DNA from: Ensifer sp. PDNC004
Lineage (GTDB): Bacteria > Pseudomonadota > Alphaproteobacteria > Rhizobiales > Rhizobiaceae
Reading direction: 5' to 3'
NCBI RefSeq assembly: GCF_016919405.1
Contig: NZ_CP070353.1
Span: forward strand, 1,798,001 to 1,862,000
DNA length: 64,000 nt
The notes below the pieces were generated by a model that saw nothing but the letters and a program-made list of their open reading frames with translations, ran no database searches and was not told the origin of the DNA. Of this stretch, positions 25,781 to 33,457 are shown piece after piece. The stretch's first letter is position 1; each line of letters starts with the position of its first letter. Both the position numbers and the translations under genes were made by a program.

Positions 25781-28114
25781 ATGCTCGTACTGACGGCCAT
25801 CGTCTTTGCTCTCATCGGCCTCGCGATTGGCGGCGGCGGCGCCAAGTTGCTCATGCTTGGCGGCAGCCCCTACTACCTCGCAATCGGCATCGGCTTCCTG
25901 CTGACGGCGGTGCTGCTGTTCACGCGGAGATCGGCGGCGATCTGGCTCTATGCGTTCATGATCCTCGGTTCGCTCGGCTGGGCGATTTCGGAAGTAGGGT
26001 TCGACTGGTGGCAGCTCGGCCCGCGCGGCGGCGTCCTCGTGCTTCTGGGGCTCTGGCTGCTCTTGCCTGCCGTGCGCCGGCCGCTCGGCTTCGAGAGCCC
26101 GACAGGCGAGCGTTATGCCGTGAGCGCCTGGCCGTTGGCCTTTGCGGTGCTGGTGTCGGTCGGTGTCGCCGGATACGCGATCATGCAGGACCCGCATGAC
26201 ATCCGCGGCGATCTGCCAAGCGATGTCGTCGCGGAAAATCCGCCGCTCGGCGGCTCGGTACCGCCAGACGAATGGCACCAGTACGGGCGCACCGCCTACG
26301 GTCAGCGCTATTCGCCGCTCGATCAGATCACGCCTGACAATGTCGCGGGGCTGAGGGTCGCCTGGCAGTACCAGACCGGCGACGTCAAACGCCCCGACGA
26401 CGTGGGCGAAACCACCTATCAGGTAACGCCGCTCAAGATCAAAGACACGCTCTATGCCTGTACGCCGCACAACTGGGCGATCGCGCTCGATGCGGCGACC
26501 GGTGAAGAGAAGTGGAAATATGACAGCAATTCCGGCATGAACCCGGACCGCCAGCACCAGACCTGCCGGGGCGTTACCTATTGGGCCGACCCGGCTGCAG
26601 CCCCGGGCAGCCCCTGCGCCGAACGCGTGTATCTCCCAACTTCGGATGCGCGCCTGATTGCGCTCGATGCCGCGACGGGCTCGGTCTGCACCAGCTTTGC
26701 CGACAACGGCGTGCTGCATCTCGAAACGGGCATGAAATACAATCCGGCCGGCTACTATTATTCAACGTCGCCGCCGGTTGCCGTCGGCGGCAAGCTCATC
26801 ATCGGCGGTGCGGTCAACGACAACTATTCCACCCAGGAACAGTCCGGCGTCATCCGCGCTTTCGACATCAACACGGGTGCACTGATCTGGAACTGGGACA
26901 GCGGCAATCCTGACGTGACGACACCGCTTCCAGAGGGGCAAACCTACACGACGAACTCGCCGAACAGCTGGTCGGTGATGAGCTATGACGAGGGCCTCGG
27001 CCTCGTCTACGCTCCCATGGGCAACCAGGTGCCCGACCAGCTCGGCATGGGCCGCAGCGAGCACGTCGAAAAGTACTCGTCCTCGATCGTCGCGCTCGAC
27101 ATCAACTCCGGCGCGGTGCGCTGGGTGCGCCAGACCGTGCATCACGATCTCTGGGACATGGACGTGCCGGCCCAGCCGGCGCTGCTCGACATCACCAAGG
27201 AAGACGGCACCGTCGTGCCGGCGCTGGTGGGCCCGACGAAACAGGGCGACATCTACGTGCTCGACCGCAGGAGCGGCGAGCCGATCATCCCGGTCGAAGA
27301 GGTGCAGGCGCCGGGCGGCGCGATCCCGGAGGACTTCACCGCCCCGACCCAGCCGGTCTCCGGCCTCACCTTCATGCCGGCGCCGCTGCAGGAAAAGGAC
27401 ATGTGGGGCGTCACGCTGTTCGACCAGCTTGCCTGCCGTATCGCGTTCCGGTCGCTGAAATACGAGGGCCGCTACACGCCGCCGTCGATCGAGGGCACGC
27501 TCGTCTATCCCGGCAACTTCGGCACCTTCAACTGGGGCTCCGTGGCGATCGATCCGGAACGGCAGGTGATGTTCGGCATGCCGACCTACCTCGCATTCAC
27601 CTCACGGCTCGTGCCCCGCGACCAGGTGCCGCCGAAGGGCCAGGACGAAAAGGGCTCGGAACAGGGCCTCAACCGCAACGACGGCGCGCCTTACGGCGTG
27701 TTCATGGGGCCGTTCCTCGGGCCGCTCGGCATTCCCTGCCAGGCGCCGCCATGGGGTTACGTCGCTGGCGCCGATCTCAGGACCGGCAAGATCGCCTACA
27801 AGCACAAGAACGGTACGGTCGAGGACATGACGCCGCTGCCGTTCCCGTTCAAGGTGGGCGTTCCCGGCATCGGCGGGCCGATGATCACCAAGGGTGGCGT
27901 CGCCTTCCTGGGTGCCGCGGTCGACGATTACCTGCGCGCCTATGACCTGACGACCGGGCGCCAGCTCTGGGAAGCGCGCTTACCCGCCGGCGGCCAATCG
28001 ACACCGATGAGCTATGCGGTCGGCGACAAGCAGTATGTGCTGATCGTCGCCGGCGGCCACGGCTCGGTCGGCACCAGGCCGGGTGACTACATCATCGCCT
28101 ACACCCTGCCGTGA
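25781..28114 (+). CDS. gcd: Membrane-bound PQQ-dependent glucose dehydrogenase
   Basis: A 777-residue quinoprotein. The first about 140 residues hold five membrane helices (MLVLTAIVFALIGLAIGGGG onward). The rest is the periplasmic eight-bladed PQQ propeller: EWHQYGRTAYGQRYSPLDQI, DATGEEKWKYDSN, PNSWSVMSYDEGLGLVY, VHHDLWDMDVPAQP and GMPTYLAFTSRL. It oxidises aldoses such as glucose to gluconolactone in the periplasm and feeds ubiquinone; the acid formed solubilises phosphate. The ATG has GGGAG 6 nt upstream and begins the membrane domain. PQQ synthesis genes are not in the window. Confidence 0.95.
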   Translation: MLVLTAIVFALIGLAIGGGGAKLLMLGGSPYYLAIGIGFLLTAVLLFTRRSAAIWLYAFMILGSLGWAISEVGFDWWQLGPRGGVLVLLGLWLLLPAVRRPLGFESPTGERYAVSAWPLAFAVLVSVGVAGYAIMQDPHDIRGDLPSDVVAENPPLGGSVPPDEWHQYGRTAYGQRYSPLDQITPDNVAGLRVAWQYQTGDVKRPDDVGETTYQVTPLKIKDTLYACTPHNWAIALDAATGEEKWKYDSNSGMNPDRQHQTCRGVTYWADPAAAPGSPCAERVYLPTSDARLIALDAATGSVCTSFADNGVLHLETGMKYNPAGYYYSTSPPVAVGGKLIIGGAVNDNYSTQEQSGVIRAFDINTGALIWNWDSGNPDVTTPLPEGQTYTTNSPNSWSVMSYDEGLGLVYAPMGNQVPDQLGMGRSEHVEKYSSSIVALDINSGAVRWVRQTVHHDLWDMDVPAQPALLDITKEDGTVVPALVGPTKQGDIYVLDRRSGEPIIPVEEVQAPGGAIPEDFTAPTQPVSGLTFMPAPLQEKDMWGVTLFDQLACRIAFRSLKYEGRYTPPSIEGTLVYPGNFGTFNWGSVAIDPERQVMFGMPTYLAFTSRLVPRDQVPPKGQDEKGSEQGLNRNDGAPYGVFMGPFLGPLGIPCQAPPWGYVAGADLRTGKIAYKHKNGTVEDMTPLPFPFKVGVPGIGGPMITKGGVAFLGAAVDDYLRAYDLTTGRQLWEARLPAGGQSTPMSYAVGDKQYVLIVAGGHGSVGTRPGDYIIAYTLP

Positions 28115-28218
28115 GGCGCGCGAGATATCCCTAATTCTCGCTAGATGGTTGCAAAAGCAAGCTCCGCGCAAGCCCGCGACAGCAGCTTCCCCCGGACGAC
28201 AGATTCCGGGGGATTCCC

Positions 28219-28686
28219 ATGAAGATCGACAACAGCATCTCGAGCTACTACTTCTCCCAGCGCCGCCAGCAGGGGGGCACCATCACGCCGATCGAAGAGA
28301 GCGGCAGTGATGCGCGCCCACGCCAGGCCCCAACGATCGCGCCGCCTTCGACATCGAACGCGCTTTCCAACGCGCTGTGGATGACGGCGACCCGGGACGG
28401 CGAGAGCACGGCTTCGATTTCCGCCAAGGAAGGCCCTGCGGCTCCGGACGGTTCGGTCGGCGACGAGTTTCTGAACGAAGCGAAGAAGAGCCTCGTCGAG
28501 AGAATCCGCGAACAGGTTCTCAAGGCAATGGGCCTGACCGAAGGTGATCTCAAGGAGATGCCGCCTGAGCAGCGGCAAGCCGCCGAAGAAGAGATCCGCA
28601 AGGCCATCGAGCGCGCAATGGGTGTCGAGCAGCAGCGCGACACGGCGAACGCCGATATCGCCAATGGCGGCGGCGACATCCTCTGA
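28219..28686 (+). CDS. Conserved-looking hypothetical protein with amphipathic C-terminus
   Basis: A 155-residue soluble protein with no signal peptide. The N-terminal half is low in structure (Gln/Ser/Pro/Thr-rich, MKIDNSISSYYFSQRRQQGG); the C-terminal half is helical and charged (LVERIREQVLKAMGLTEGDLKEMPPEQRQAAEEEIRKAIERAMG). A GGGGGA stretch precedes the ATG, codon use is like its neighbours, and a terminator follows at 28828. I do not recognise a family; the LTEGDLKEMPPEQR block recurs in small alphaproteobacterial proteins of unknown role, from memory. Confidence 0.7.
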   Translation: MKIDNSISSYYFSQRRQQGGTITPIEESGSDARPRQAPTIAPPSTSNALSNALWMTATRDGESTASISAKEGPAAPDGSVGDEFLNEAKKSLVERIREQVLKAMGLTEGDLKEMPPEQRQAAEEEIRKAIERAMGVEQQRDTANADIANGGGDIL

Positions 28687-28827
28687 CTGGGCCGCTTGGG
28701 CCACTTGTGCCGATCGGCTTGTCTCGTTCGGACAATCGATGATATCCAGCGATCCTCCAGAGAGGACCGAGATCCATGCGCCTGATCCGTTAGCGACGTT
28801 CACCGGCAGAAAACGACCGACGCCACG

Positions 28828-28848
28828 GCCGCCTTTCGGCGGTTTTTG
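28828..28848 (+). terminator. Rho-independent terminator
   Basis: CCGCC-TTTC-GGCGG followed by TTTTT, about 140 nt after the stop of the hypothetical gene at 28219. The stretch in between (28687-28827) holds no clear gene; a long 3' UTR or a 3'-derived RNA is possible. Confidence 0.7.
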
Positions 28849-28921
28849 GCATGGCTTTTCCGGCCGCCTGAACGCCTGACATGGATATGACCGTTCACCG
28901 GCCATCGCTAGGATCATCCTC

Positions 28922-29797
28922 ATGACCACCAAAGACGGATTTGTTTCCGAAGCCGGTAGCCTTCGCGCCGGCCCCTTCGACCTCAGCTATCGGATCGAAG
29001 GCAGCGGCATGCCGCTGCTCGTCGTCGGCAGCGCCACCTACTACCCGCGCACCTTCTCCCAAGCGCTTCGCGAGAGGTTGCAGCTGGTCTTCATCGACCA
29101 TCGCGGCTTCGCGCCGGCGCGGACCGACTATGCCGCTGTCGACATCGGTTTCGAGACGGTGCTCGACGACATCGAGCGGATGCGGGCGCATCTGGGTCTC
29201 GAACGCTTCCCCATTCTCGGCCATTCCGGCCATGGCTGCATGGCGCTTGAATATGCCAAGCGGCATCCGGAGAGGGTCAGCCACGTGATCATGGTCGGCA
29301 CCGGCCCGAGCCATTCGGCCCGCCACATGGCGCTCGCCGATCGGATCTGGGAAGAAACCGTGTCGCCTGCGCGAAAGGCGATCTTCGAACGGGAGATGGC
29401 CAAGCTTGGCGACGACATCGCCGCACGGCCTGAGGCGCGTTTCAAAGCCCTGCTGATCCGGCTCGGCGCGAAAAGCTGGCATCAGCCGGACTTCGACGCA
29501 GCGCCGCTTTGGCGCGATGTCACGGTCAACCATGCGGTGTTCGACCATCTCTGGGGCGAGGTCTTTCGCGACATCGATATCCGAAAGGGTCTGAACAGGC
29601 TGGCGGCGCCGGTGCTGCTTGCGCTCGGCCGCTCGGACTATCTCGTCGCTCCTGCCTTCAGCTGGGATGAATATCGGGCGGACTTCAGAGACCTGACGGT
29701 GCGGCTCTTCGAGGAGAGCGGGCATACGCCGCAGCTGGAAGAAAGCGATCTCTTCGACGAAGCCCTGCTCTCGTTCCTCGAGAACCACCGCGACTAG
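28922..29797 (+). CDS. Alpha/beta hydrolase (proline iminopeptidase-like)
   Basis: A 291-residue cytoplasmic hydrolase. The oxyanion region is VVGSATYYPRTF, the nucleophile elbow is GHSGHG (Ser at about 100), the acid is probably in LGRSDYLVAP, and the catalytic His is in ESGHTPQLEE. The pattern is closest to proline iminopeptidase / epoxide hydrolase-like enzymes; the substrate is undetermined. It is a single gene with a GC-rich terminator hairpin downstream. Confidence 0.85.
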   Translation: MTTKDGFVSEAGSLRAGPFDLSYRIEGSGMPLLVVGSATYYPRTFSQALRERLQLVFIDHRGFAPARTDYAAVDIGFETVLDDIERMRAHLGLERFPILGHSGHGCMALEYAKRHPERVSHVIMVGTGPSHSARHMALADRIWEETVSPARKAIFEREMAKLGDDIAARPEARFKALLIRLGAKSWHQPDFDAAPLWRDVTVNHAVFDHLWGEVFRDIDIRKGLNRLAAPVLLALGRSDYLVAPAFSWDEYRADFRDLTVRLFEESGHTPQLEESDLFDEALLSFLENHRD

Positions 29798-29825
29798 TCA
29801 AACCGGCTCGCAGTGTCCAGCATTC

Positions 29826-29849
29826 GGAGGGGCCGGGACCGGCCCCTCC
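29826..29849 (+). terminator. GC-rich hairpin after the hydrolase gene
   Basis: GGAGGGGCCGG / CCGGCCCCTCC, an 11-bp perfect inverted repeat with a 2-nt centre, 28 nt after the stop, followed by TCCTTCTT. A weak T-tract makes it a plausible terminator. Confidence 0.6.
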
Positions 29850-29861
29850 TCCTTCTTGCCA

Positions 29862-29893
29862 TTGACACAGGGTTAGGCTCAACTATCTAATGC
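29862..29893 (+). promoter_or_regulatory. Candidate MerR-type promoter
   Basis: A consensus TTGACA (29862-29867) is followed 20 nt later by TAATGC, or 16 nt later by TATCTA. A 19-20 nt spacer with a dyad (GGTT..AACT) between the boxes is the hallmark of MerR-controlled promoters, so self-control by the downstream MerR gene is likely. Confidence 0.5.
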
Positions 29894-29920
29894 TCCAGAA
29901 GCTATAGGTTTGAGGCGAAC

Positions 29921-30334
29921 ATGTATTCCATCGGCGATCTCTCCCGGCGCACCGGCGTCAAAATCCCGACGATCCGCTATTACGAGCAGATGGGGCTGAT
30001 CGCGGCACCGGAGCGTTCCGAAGGCAACCAGCGGCGCTACGAGAAAAGCGAGCTTGAGCGGCTGGCCTTCATCCGACATGCGCGCGACCTCGGCCTGTCG
30101 ATCGATTCGATCAAGGATCTGCTCGCCCTCAGCCAGCATCCGGAGCGCCCTTGTGGCGAGGCCGACCGCATCGCCAGCGAGCACCTCACGACGGTCCGCG
30201 AGAAGATCGCGCGGCTGAAGAAGCTGGAGCAGGAACTGGAACGCATCGTCGCCTGCGACGGCAACCATACCGTCGGCGACTGCTACGTGATCCGGGCGCT
30301 CGCCGACCATTCCATGTGCGAGAGCGAACACTGA
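29921..30334 (+). CDS. MerR-family metal-responsive regulator
   Basis: A 137-residue protein: MerR helix-turn-helix and wing (MYSIGDLSRRTGVKIPTIRYYEQMGLI, RRYEKSELERLAFIRHARDLG), a long dimerisation helix (about 80-110) and a C-terminal metal loop. Cys78, Cys112 and Cys121 (ACDGNHTVGDC, eight residues between) occupy the places of the Zn/Cd/Pb ligands of ZntR and CadR/PbrR rather than the seven-residue spacing of copper sensor CueR; Cys133 and the terminal His add further possible ligands. No efflux ATPase gene is next to it, which is unusual for this class. Expression is probably autoregulated from the long-spacer promoter upstream. Confidence 0.88.
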   Translation: MYSIGDLSRRTGVKIPTIRYYEQMGLIAAPERSEGNQRRYEKSELERLAFIRHARDLGLSIDSIKDLLALSQHPERPCGEADRIASEHLTTVREKIARLKKLEQELERIVACDGNHTVGDCYVIRALADHSMCESEH

Positions 30335-30370
30335 GGCGGCAGCTTAATTAGTCGCCTTGAAAAATCCCCG

Positions 30371-30510
30371 TTGACAAAAGTGCGAAAACAAACAATCTAG
30401 CGCCCATGATCAAGAACGCACCCATTTGCCGCGTGTATTTTTGGCTGTTCCGATAGGAGCGGCCTGCTGATCATATTCAACAAGGCCGCCATCAGGCGGC
30501 TTTTGTTTTT
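30371..30510 (+). ncRNA. Candidate small RNA or regulatory leader with intrinsic terminator
   Basis: The stretch opens with TTGACA (30371-30376) and an AATCTA-like -10 at 17 nt spacing (30394-30399), has no reading frame, and ends in an intrinsic terminator: AAGGCCGCC-ATCA-GGCGGCTTT (30482-30503) followed by TGTTTTT. The implied transcript is about 100 nt, starting near 30406. It could be a free sRNA, or a terminated leader of the GNAT gene that starts at 30549. Segments inside it can pair with sequence downstream of the terminator that otherwise hides the GNAT ribosome site (see findings). I cannot assign it to a known RNA family. Confidence 0.65.
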
Positions 30511-30511
30511 C

Positions 30512-30544
30512 CGGCTCCTGATGGCGAGAAAACCCGAGGAGCCG
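30512..30544 (+). promoter_or_regulatory. Hairpin that would sequester the GNAT ribosome-binding site
   Basis: CGGCTCCT (30512-30519) is the exact complement of AGGAGCCG (30537-30544), which contains the GAGGAG Shine-Dalgarno of the GNAT gene. Closing this 8-bp stem would block translation. The left arm overlaps CCTGATGGCG (30517-30526), a 10-nt perfect complement of CGCCATCAGG (30487-30496) in the upstream terminator, so the two pairings exclude each other. Confidence 0.5.
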
Positions 30545-30548
30545 AGAC

Positions 30549-31052
30549 ATGCTACAGACCGCCATCCCTACCCTTCATGCGACCCCGGCGACACGCCCGC
30601 CGATGGTGACGATCCGCTCAGCCAAGCAGCGCGACCTGCCGGAACTGCGCGACATGATCGCGGAGCTTTCCGCCCATCACGGCGACGCCGCCCCGATCAC
30701 GCCGGAACAGCTTGAGCGCGATCTCTTCGGTCGCATGCCCTGGATCACGGCGCTCGTCGCCGAGGCCGGCAACCGGCTGATCGGCTACGCGATCCTGGTG
30801 CCGATCTACCGGGCAGCCGAAGGCGCGCGCGGCATGGAGCTGCATCACCTCTTCGTTCGCCCGGAAAACCGCGGCACCGGCATCGGCCGCCACCTGGTTG
30901 CCAAGGCGCGCGAGCAGGCGAAGATGGCCGGCTGCGACTTCCTTTCGGTCAGCGCCGCCACGGGTAACTTCCAGGCACACCATTTCTACGAATCCGAACG
31001 CTTCGTCCCTCGCCCGGTGACCGGCATGCGCTATATGCAGAAGCTTGGCTGA
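30549..31052 (+). CDS. GNAT-family N-acetyltransferase
   Basis: A 167-residue single-domain acetyltransferase: TIRSAKQRDLPELRDMIAELS at strand 1, LHHLFVRPENRGTGIGRHLVAKAREQA (acetyl-CoA loop R-G-T-G-I-G at about residues 111-116) and HHFYESERFVPRPVTGMRYMQ. The domain resembles the diamine/aminoglycoside-like N-acetyltransferases with an N-terminal HHGD motif, but the substrate cannot be fixed. A GAGGAG site lies 7 nt before the ATG and is inside a possible hairpin. The DJ-1 gene follows after 10 nt, so the two form an operon controlled by the structured leader. Confidence 0.88.
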   Translation: MLQTAIPTLHATPATRPPMVTIRSAKQRDLPELRDMIAELSAHHGDAAPITPEQLERDLFGRMPWITALVAEAGNRLIGYAILVPIYRAAEGARGMELHHLFVRPENRGTGIGRHLVAKAREQAKMAGCDFLSVSAATGNFQAHHFYESERFVPRPVTGMRYMQKLG

Positions 31053-31062
31053 GGAGCTGCCG

Positions 31063-31650
31063 ATGCGTCTTGCAATCGTCCTGTGCGAAGGCTTCGCCGA
31101 TTGGGAATGCGCGCTGTTGATGGCGGCGGCGCGCACCCATCTCGGCGTCGATATCGAGGTTGCCACCGTCGACGGCGCGCGCGTCACCTCGATGGGTGGC
31201 CTCGACGTTTCAGCGCATCTCTCGGTCGATGCCCTCGATCCGGCCGGCTTCGATGGGCTGGTGATCTGTGGCGGCGCCATCTGGGACACGAACGAGGCGC
31301 CCGATCTCTCCTCGACGATCCGCGCCTTCGATCGCAACAAGCGTGTGGTCGCAGCCATTTGCGGCGGCGTCCATGCCCTTGCGACATGCGGTCTTCTCGA
31401 CCGCGTCGACCACACCGGCAACAGCGCTGAAAGCCTTGCGGCGCTGACCGGCTATCATGGTGCTTCGCACTATCGCGATCAGTCGCAGGCGATGCGTAGC
31501 GGCCATGTCGTCACCGCCGCCGGCACGGCGCCGATCAGCTTTACCGGTGAGATCCTGCATGGCCTTGGCCTCGGCTCACCCGAGCTCGACGGCTTTCTCG
31601 CACTTTACGGGCGGGAGCATGGGCCGGACGACAGCGGCAGCATCGGGTAA
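31063..31650 (+). CDS. DJ-1/PfpI family protein
   Basis: A 195-residue cytoplasmic protein of the type 1 glutamine amidotransferase-like fold. The conserved Glu is in CEGFADWE (Glu9 or Glu14), and the nucleophile elbow is VVAAICGGVHALA with Cys100. Members include deglycases, chaperones and stress proteins; glyoxalase III-type or amidase activity is possible. The start at 31063 has GAGGAG 7 nt upstream. It is second in the operon with the GNAT gene, and a strong terminator follows 2 nt after the stop. Confidence 0.88.
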   Translation: MRLAIVLCEGFADWECALLMAAARTHLGVDIEVATVDGARVTSMGGLDVSAHLSVDALDPAGFDGLVICGGAIWDTNEAPDLSSTIRAFDRNKRVVAAICGGVHALATCGLLDRVDHTGNSAESLAALTGYHGASHYRDQSQAMRSGHVVTAAGTAPISFTGEILHGLGLGSPELDGFLALYGREHGPDDSGSIG

Positions 31651-31651
31651 A

Positions 31652-31679
31652 CCGCTTTCCGTTTCGGGGCGGAAAGCGG
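31652..31679. terminator. Terminator between the convergent DJ-1 and nitroreductase genes
   Basis: CCGCTTTCCG / CGGAAAGCGG is a perfect 10-bp stem with an 8-nt loop, followed on the plus strand by CCTCTCTTTTGTTT. It serves the DJ-1 operon. Confidence 0.8.
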
Positions 31680-31702
31680 CCTCTCTTTTGTTTGAAAACT
31701 GC

Positions 31703-32377
31703 CTAGAGCCAGTTGGAGATCTGATCGAGCGGCTTCTTCACCTTGCCGGCGACCGGCACGGTCGCATCCGGGGCGGGATAGCCGACCACCAGGATCAGGA
31801 ACGGTTTTTCACTGTCCGGCCGGCCGCAGATCTCGTTGAGGAAGTTCATCGGCGCCGGCGTATGGGTGAGTGTCGCAACGCCCGCGTGATGCAGCGCCGT
31901 GATCAGGATGCCGGTGGCGATACCGACGCTTTCGTTGATGTAGTAGTTCTTTTTCAGATCCCCCGGATTGGGGCCGCCGCGCTTCTGCGAGAAGACGACG
32001 ATCAGGTAGGGAGCGGTCTCTAGGAAGGGTTTATCTTCGTCGGTGCCGAGCGGCGCCAGCGCATCGAGCCACTCCTGCGGGGCCTTGTCCCGATAGAAGA
32101 TGCGCTCCTCCTCTTCCGCCGCGTGGCGCACCTCGGCCTTGATCCGGGCGCTCTCGATGACGGTGAAATGCCAGGGCTGATGGTTGGCACCGCTCGGTGC
32201 CGTGCCGGCCGCCTTCAGACAGGTTTCGATGACCTCGCGCGGCACCGGGCGATCGCTGAAATAGCGCGTGGTCCGGCGGCGGTTGACCTCCTCATAGAAG
32301 TCCGCGGCGCGCGCCACCATCTCCTCGGGGCTGCGTTCGATCCACTGGTCGTAGGGCGCGGTTTCGTGTGGGCGCAT
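31703..32377 (-). CDS. FMN nitroreductase, iodotyrosine-deiodinase-like subgroup
   Basis: A 224-residue flavoprotein. FMN-binding marks are [19 protein letters not shown] (Arg cluster for the phosphate) and [12 protein letters not shown]; the later [36 protein letters not shown] block is that of the BluB/IYD branch rather than NfsB. Such enzymes reduce nitro, quinone or halogenated aromatics using NAD(P)H. The length suits a homodimeric nitroreductase with an N-terminal extension. It is read leftward; its N-terminus lies 60 nt from the end of the diheme cytochrome gene. Confidence 0.87.
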   Translation of the reverse strand: MRPHETAPYDQWIERSPEEMVARAADFYEEVNRRRTTRYFSDRPVPREVIETCLKAAGTAPSGANHQPWHFTVIESARIKAEVRHAAEEEERIFYRDKAPQEWLDALAPLGTDEDKPFLETAPYLIVVFSQKRGGPNPGDLKKNYYINESVGIATGILITALHHAGVATLTHTPAPMNFLNEICGRPDSEKPFLILVVGYPAPDATVPVAGKVKKPLDQISNWL

Positions 32378-32436
32378 TCAGTCTCCTCCTCGTTGCGAAG
32401 CGGAGTTGAGCGCGCCTTGCCTCTCAGATCAAGGCC

Positions 32437-33351
32437 TTAGAGCGACGGTACCGCCTTCAGATAGGCGGCGATCGCCTCGCGATCGGCCGGCGTCAGTTTC
32501 GCCATGTTCTTCTGCACTTCCACCATGGAGCCGCCGACGGAATCGAACTCCGGCGTGAAGCCCGTCTCCAGATAGGAGGCGATATCCGAGGCGCTCCAGC
32601 TGCCGATGCTCTTGGAGCCGGGCGTGATATCGGGGATACGGCCCTCGCCTTCCGGGTTCGGCGCGCCGGCGAGCCACTGGTCCGGCTCGAAGCCGCCGAG
32701 CGCATTCCTCGGCGTGTGGCATTCGCCGCAATGGCCGGGCCCCTCGACGAGGTATTGCCCACGGGCAAGCTTCGGGTCGTTCGCGTCCACCGCGGCGCGT
32801 GGCTTGTCGGTGAGGAACAGCAACTTCCAGCCACCCAACGCGATCCGCATGTTGTAGGGGAACGGCAGTTCGTGCGGCGGCGCAACCTCCGTGCTCTTCG
32901 GCAGCGTCTTCATGAAGCCCCAGAGGTCGTTGACGTCCTTTGCCGTCATGCGCGCATAGGAACCATAGGGAAACGACGGATAGAGATGCTCGCCGTTGCG
33001 CCCCACCCCACGGGTCATCGCGTTGCCGAACTCCGCGAGCGTCCATGCGCCGATGCCGGCGGTTTCGTCCGACGAGATGTTCGGCGCGTGGAAGGTGCCG
33101 AACGGGCTCTTCAGCGGTGCGCCACCGGAAAGCACCAGGCGTGCGTCGCCTTCCGCACCCTTGCCGGCATGACAGCTGACGCAGCCGCCGGCCCAGAAGA
33201 CCTGTTCGCCATTGGCAAGATCCGGCTCACCCAGGCCCTCCCAATGGGAGGCGCTCCAGGGTGCCGGCTTCGTCAGCCACCAGAAGGCGGCACCGCCGAC
33301 GACGCCCAGCACAACAAGACCCGAAACCAGCTTTCTCGCCCGACGACCCAT
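32437..33351 (-). CDS. Membrane-anchored diheme cytochrome c
   Basis: A 304-residue protein with an N-terminal anchor helix (about 8-27) and two class I cytochrome c domains. Heme motifs are CVSCH at 57-61 and CGECH at 208-212; probable Met ligands lie downstream in each half. The layout resembles the cytochrome subunits of membrane alcohol/aldose dehydrogenases but with two rather than three hemes. It faces the periplasm and should pass electrons to a terminal oxidase. It is downstream of the cytochrome c' gene (106-nt gap with a hairpin), so the two are probably co-transcribed. Confidence 0.92.
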   Translation of the reverse strand: MGRRARKLVSGLVVLGVVGGAAFWWLTKPAPWSASHWEGLGEPDLANGEQVFWAGGCVSCHAGKGAEGDARLVLSGGAPLKSPFGTFHAPNISSDETAGIGAWTLAEFGNAMTRGVGRNGEHLYPSFPYGSYARMTAKDVNDLWGFMKTLPKSTEVAPPHELPFPYNMRIALGGWKLLFLTDKPRAAVDANDPKLARGQYLVEGPGHCGECHTPRNALGGFEPDQWLAGAPNPEGEGRIPDITPGSKSIGSWSASDIASYLETGFTPEFDSVGGSMVEVQKNMAKLTPADREAIAAYLKAVPSL

Positions 33352-33398
33352 AGTCTCCCCTCATGCCCTGCCGAAAACAGCGTGCTCAATACGAATGG

Positions 33399-33425
33399 AG
33401 GCACGCGGCGGGACGTCGCGTGCCT
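33399..33425 (-). repeat. Hairpin between the two cytochrome genes
   Basis: AGGCACGCG / CGCGTGCCT, a 9-bp stem with a 9-nt loop and no T-tract. It may stabilise or tune the upstream cytochrome c' message rather than end transcription. Confidence 0.45.
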
Positions 33426-33457
33426 CCTCATTCAGCCGGATAGGACGTTATCGCCTA

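Noticed and set aside
28776..28793. Five-codon frame (MRLIR) before the terminator at 28828, considered as a leader peptide
   Set aside because: No ribosome site in good position and no gene immediately downstream that it could control.
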